Positions 61,063-63,600 of a DNA stretch of 63,600 bases are shown here, piece after piece (within the stretch, counting starts at the first letter, position 1; every line of letters starts with the position of its first letter). The position numbers and the translations under genes are program-made. The notes beneath the pieces are model-generated. The model saw nothing but the letters and a program-made list of their open reading frames with translations. It was not told the origin of the DNA and made no database searches. Origin of the DNA: Clostridia bacterium (GTDB lineage: Bacteria > Bacillota > Clostridia > Oscillospirales > Acutalibacteraceae); contig JAFVIF010000044.1 of NCBI GenBank assembly GCA_017474125.1, positions 1 to 63,600 on the forward strand, read 5' to 3'.

Positions 61063-61233
61063 TTGTCGAAACGCTAAAAAGCGCTTCGACAAGCCACTTT
61101 TTAAGTGGCTTAAGCAAAATTAAATTTTAATATTTAATTTTGCACGACACTCATTGCAATGGAATAGGACAAATTTTTATTGAAAATTTGTCGCAAAATC
61201 AAAGATTTTGCGGCGAAACAATCTTGTTTCGCC
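61063..61233 (-). repeat. Chain of consecutive hairpins in the nrdD leader
   Basis: Almost every base is in a stem: 61063-61092 (TTGTCGAA with TTCGACAA, extended by CGC/GCG), 61091-61111 (AAGCCACTT with AAGTGGCTT), 61114-61143 (12-base stem), 61152-61161 (CATTGCAATG), 61168-61192 (GACAAATTTT with AAAATTTGTC), 61192-61212 (CGCAAAATC with GATTTTGCG) and 61212-61233 (GGCGAAACAA with TTGTTTCGCC). The stems are perfect, and adjoining ones share or touch end bases. The RNA lies between the NrdR-type promoter and nrdD. No known riboswitch is recognised. Confidence 0.85.
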
Positions 61234-61318
61234 TAACCTATACCATTATAATTTATTTCTGTCGTTTTTAGTATAAGCAAAAACAGAGCGACACTCTCCA
61301 TTTTTGTTGAGCCTAATC

Positions 61319-61346
61319 ATTATACCATATATTGTGTAAAAAGCAA
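61319..61346 (-). promoter_or_regulatory. NrdR-boxed promoter of nrdD
   Basis: On the minus strand TTGCTT (61341-61346), 16 bases, perfect TATAAT (61319-61324). The span 61322-61337 reads ACACAATATATGGTAT on the minus strand, 14 of 16 matches to the NrdR box, covering the -10 and spacer. Confidence 0.75.
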
Positions 61347-61353
61347 CAGCAAA

Positions 61354-61369
61354 ACACAAAATATTTTTA
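61354..61369. promoter_or_regulatory. Second, weaker NrdR-like box
   Basis: ACACAAAATATTTTTA on the plus strand, 12 of 16 matches, lies exactly 32 bases from the first box, about three helical turns. NrdR normally binds such tandem boxes on one DNA face. Confidence 0.55.
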
Positions 61370-61471
61370 TTTTGGCCGTTTTGTACAAATAGAGCTCCTT
61401 TTTTTCGGCTATTTCACCATTCGCCGAATTTCAACAAAAAAATACTGTTTTCCACCCGCGCACAAAATAAA

Positions 61472-61495
61472 AAGCCGTACCAAAAAGTACGGCTT
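61472..61495 (-). terminator. Terminator of the phosphoesterase operon
   Basis: On the minus strand AAGCCGTAC (61487-61495) pairs perfectly with GTACGGCTT (61472-61480), then Ts. It lies after the gene ending at 61528. Confidence 0.85.
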
Positions 61496-61527
61496 ACGGG
61501 TGTGCGCCATAATGAAAATTTGGTTTT

Positions 61528-61965
61528 TTATTGCTCGTTAAGACTTGCGTCAAGCATATCAAGAAGCCTGTCGCTCATAACGGCACAATTTTCAATATGT
61601 ACCTTGTCGCCTGCCACGAACAGCGTGCAGGAATCGTTGTTGCGCCTTAATGCCGTTATATCGGCAAATTTATATACCCGCTTGTTTCCCAAAAAGGTGG
61701 TGTAGCAAAACTCGGTATCGCTAAGTATTTTTATACTTTGATTGCGCCAGCAAGCAACCGCCAAAGAGCCCAGCAGCAACGCGGCAACGGCAAGGGGCAG
61801 AAAAATAATAAGCTTCTTTACAAAATACAGCACAACCAAAACGGGACATAAAGCTATAAGTATTACTCCAAAAACAAGAAGCCACAAAGGTAAATACATA
61901 TCGGCATCCTTTTCCCTTTCGCCAATTACAGCACTGACTATTGCCACCAAAAGCTTGAGCTTCAT
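61528..61965 (-). CDS. Hypothetical membrane protein with PH-like tail
   Basis: The 145-residue protein has two hydrophobic segments (about 26-50 and 52-72) and a C-terminal soluble part with a beta pattern (CYTTFLGNKRVYKFADITALR, DSCTLFVAGDKVHI) like a bacterial pleckstrin-homology domain. AGGGTG precedes the ATG, which lies nine bases downstream of the phosphoesterase stop, so both are read together. The first segment (LKLLVAIVSAVIG) is weak, giving two or three membrane passes. Function unknown. Confidence 0.75.
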   Translation of the reverse strand: MKLKLLVAIVSAVIGEREKDADMYLPLWLLVFGVILIALCPVLVVLYFVKKLIIFLPLAVAALLLGSLAVACWRNQSIKILSDTEFCYTTFLGNKRVYKFADITALRRNNDSCTLFVAGDKVHIENCAVMSDRLLDMLDASLNEQ

Positions 61966-61974
61966 AAAATCACC

Positions 61975-62673
61975 CTATATATAAAATAATTTTTTATCAT
62001 CTAAGCGCAGAATAACGGGGCGCTTGCCCATTGCCGCTCCCACGTCAATATCTATCCAGGTTTCGGTAAAAATCGGCCTGCCCGAATACTCACTGCCAAA
62101 AAGCACCGTGGGTGTGTGACCGAATACCACTATTCTGCCGTCCTCATAATATCGGGTATTTAAAGACGGTCGATTCCAAAGTAAATCGTAGGGCATATAA
62201 TCTTCAATCGGCTTATCAACGCTAAAGCCGCCAAGTCCGCTGTGGGTAAGCAGGTACTTTACACCGCCTACCTCAATCTCCTTATAAAGAGGAGCCCGCT
62301 CAATATATTTTATCATATATTTAATTTGCGACGCGGTAAACTGCCCCATAGAATCAATAGTAACGTCACCGCCGTTAGAGGCCCAAACGGCATAATTGTT
62401 TCGCGCCTCTGAGTGAAGCTCCAAAACACCGGGAATTCTGTCCCCCTCAAAAAGAAAACGGTTTTTGAGCAGCATTGCCTCGTGATTACCTAAAATTAAA
62501 GTAACGTTAGGCTGTGGCATAAGCCACTTAATAATGTTCATTCCGTCCTTGCCGCGGTCAATACAGTCGCCAAGCACGTACAAACGGTCTTTTTCACAAA
62601 AGCCGATTTCGGCAAACTTTTTCTTTATATCCTCAATAGGATAGCCGTGCAGGTCTGATACTAAATAAACCAT
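61975..62673 (-). CDS. Calcineurin-like serine/threonine phosphatase or phosphoesterase
   Basis: The 232-residue protein has the two-metal calcineurin motifs in order: DLHG (7-10), GDCIDRG (36-42), GNHE (about 62-65), LTHSGLGG and FGHTPT. This is the PrpE/ApaH/lambda-phosphatase type, acting on phosphoproteins or dinucleoside polyphosphates. AAGGAG lies before the ATG, and a clear promoter (62765-62793) precedes it. A small membrane protein follows in the same operon. The exact substrate cannot be read from sequence. Confidence 0.92.
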   Translation of the reverse strand: MVYLVSDLHGYPIEDIKKKFAEIGFCEKDRLYVLGDCIDRGKDGMNIIKWLMPQPNVTLILGNHEAMLLKNRFLFEGDRIPGVLELHSEARNNYAVWASNGGDVTIDSMGQFTASQIKYMIKYIERAPLYKEIEVGGVKYLLTHSGLGGFSVDKPIEDYMPYDLLWNRPSLNTRYYEDGRIVVFGHTPTVLFGSEYSGRPIFTETWIDIDVGAAMGKRPVILRLDDKKLFYI

Positions 62674-62764
62674 AGCTTTCTCCTTTTAGCTTTAAATCCA
62701 CTCACTAAAACCGCACCGCTCCAACATTTTTCGCAAGGGCGCGCCCAACACAGACTACGATAAA

Positions 62765-62793
62765 ATTATCACATACAAAAAGCCAAAAGTCAA
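62765..62793 (-). promoter_or_regulatory. Sigma-A promoter of the phosphoesterase operon
   Basis: On the minus strand TTGACT (62788-62793), 17 bases, GATAAT (62765-62770). Confidence 0.68.
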
Positions 62794-62827
62794 GACAAAC
62801 CCGATTCAAACATAAAACCAACCCGTA

Positions 62828-62866
62828 AACAAAAAGCACTCTGCTGTATGCAGAGTGCTTTTTGTT
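62828..62866. terminator. Strong bidirectional terminator
   Basis: A 17-base perfect stem (62828-62844 with 62850-62866) with a five-base loop, containing GCACTCTGC and flanked by A5 and T5 within the stem. It would end the minus-strand transcript of the gene at 63027. Confidence 0.9.
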
Positions 62867-63026
62867 ATAAATATTAATCCAACGGCTTCATTGCAGAAAA
62901 CAACCCATCATAATATGGCATAACTTTTCCCATTTGTCGTAAAATCTGTCGTAACTTTTTGAGGTAGTTTACTATTCAAATAATGAAGCACATATATTCT
63001 TACCTACATATCGCAAACCTATCCTA

Positions 63027-63600
63027 CTATAGATCTTCCATATGTTCTTTGATAAATTTCACACACGCTTCTGTAAAGTAGTAAATGAACTGCTCATAAT
63101 TTAATGTTGTATGAAAAACGTAGGTTGTTTCTTTTTGGCGTTCTCGATGATAATTATAAGATAGGATCAAGTCTTTTTTTGTTTCTAACGAAGCAACCCA
63201 AGTCGCATCATCATCGTCGTGTGCAAAAAATTGCATCCCCCAATACTCAAAATCATGCACAACTATATCACGAGTAAATTTTATAATATTAAAAAAATCA
63301 TTCAAATCGATATCGTGACTTGTTTCAAAACTGCGTCCCATGTATTCATCTTCAAAATGCGACAGTTTAAAATTATTTAAAATATAATTCTTGCCCTTTA
63401 TACTAAAACAATTGCAGAATTTCGAATAGAAAAGAGGCTTTGTTTTGTCTGTATGACCAGAAAGAGTGCATAGCGCATCAAGACCGATTTTCAAAAACAA
63501 GATCCTCAAAGGATCACGGCCAGGACGAATTTTATCAATATCGTTTGCCAATGAAATGAATCGTTGCACTTGGAACAACGCCTGTCTTCGAGCTAAGGAG
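63027..63600 (-). CDS. Unknown protein, 5' part outside window
   Basis: The frame is open from the right window edge (63599) to a stop at 63027, so at least 190 residues are visible and the true N-terminus is probably beyond the window; a TTG at 63578 is the only nearby start and lacks a ribosome site. The protein is soluble, rich in aromatic and charged residues (FFNIIKFTRDIVVHDFEYW, FAHDDDDATW) and ends in CVKFIKEHMEDL. I recognise no family. Base composition is clearly more AT-rich than the rest of the window, consistent with an acquired accessory gene. Confidence 0.65.
   Translation of the reverse strand, partial: SLARRQALFQVQRFISLANDIDKIRPGRDPLRILFLKIGLDALCTLSGHTDKTKPLFYSKFCNCFSIKGKNYILNNFKLSHFEDEYMGRSFETSHDIDLNDFFNIIKFTRDIVVHDFEYWGMQFFAHDDDDATWVASLETKKDLILSYNYHRERQKETTYVFHTTLNYEQFIYYFTEACVKFIKEHMEDL

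Larger units (their letters stand above)
62674..63026. other. Gene-free stretch at the edge of the AT-rich right end
   Basis: 353 bases without a supported gene. It holds the phosphoesterase promoter and one terminator (both listed). The part from 62867 to 63026 contains only a short direct repeat (TTGTCGTAA and CTGTCGTAA, about 62934-62955) and is markedly AT-rich. Confidence 0.6.

Overview
The window comes from the chromosome of an anaerobic, Gram-positive, endospore-lineage Clostridia, most like gut Oscillospiraceae/Ruminococcaceae. This is inferred from spoIIE and spoIID, the oxygen-sensitive class III ribonucleotide reductase (nrdD/nrdG), a tyrosyl T-box leader, the HrcA/CIRCE heat-shock operon, strong AGGAGG ribosome sites, near-consensus sigma-A promoters and a sortase-type surface protein. 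No rRNA, tRNA or CRISPR array was seen.

Layout. 1-2.1 kb: a cut YD-repeat membrane protein behind mnmE. 2.3-6.3 kb: spoIIE, then two tandem GH16-family genes, the first lacking the catalytic acid/base Glu. 6.5-10.4 kb: orphan PTS-like EIIC, nth, pyridoxamine kinase and a MATE exporter, almost without gaps. 10.4-15.1 kb: spoIID convergent to MATE, then three membrane proteins (one DUF5058) and an M20 peptidase. 15.3-18.2 kb: a GH42-like gene with a divergent AraC regulator. 18.2-23.8 kb: ABC exporter, metF, a stand-alone MetH activation domain and a short metH. 23.9-25.4 kb: T-box and tyrS. 25.5-29.1 kb: LTA-synthase-like sulfatase, an unknown membrane protein and CapA. 29.2-36.4 kb: one 2381-residue wall-anchored adhesin/pilin-like protein. 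36.6-37.3 kb: ruvX and a hairpin array. 37.3-40.1 kb: a dinB operon facing an XRE-ImmA pair. 40.2-43.1 kb: Crp/Fnr regulator with a NitT/TauT-type ABC importer. 43.2-50.4 kb: htpG and hrcA-grpE-dnaK-[inserted element]-dnaJ. 50.6-63.6 kb: hypothetical proteins, an EF-G paralogue with eroded GTPase motifs, GH123-like, LOG, SGNH, dut, nrdG-nrdD with an NrdR promoter and a multi-hairpin leader, a phosphoesterase, and a cut AT-rich unknown gene.

The most unusual locus is 37.3-40.1 kb. An error-prone polymerase (DinB), a sigma-region-4-like protein and a zinc-ribbon protein form one operon. An XRE repressor and an ImmA-type protease are divergently encoded. The two sigma-A promoters face each other; a perfect 16-bp palindrome fills the spacer of the dinB promoter, and a LexA-type GAAC-N4-GTTC box sits between them. 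This reads as a double-locked SOS mutagenesis switch resembling the immunity module of integrative elements, here without integrase or other mobile-element genes.

Other notable structures: a 551-bp element with 33-bp terminal inverted repeats and a four-helix-bundle (S23-type) gene inserted exactly between dnaK and dnaJ; two separate chains of short hairpins (37.1-37.3 kb and 61.06-61.23 kb); and a duplicated two-domain unit in the giant surface protein. Several predicted carbohydrate-active enzymes lack signal peptides and so probably act on imported sugars.
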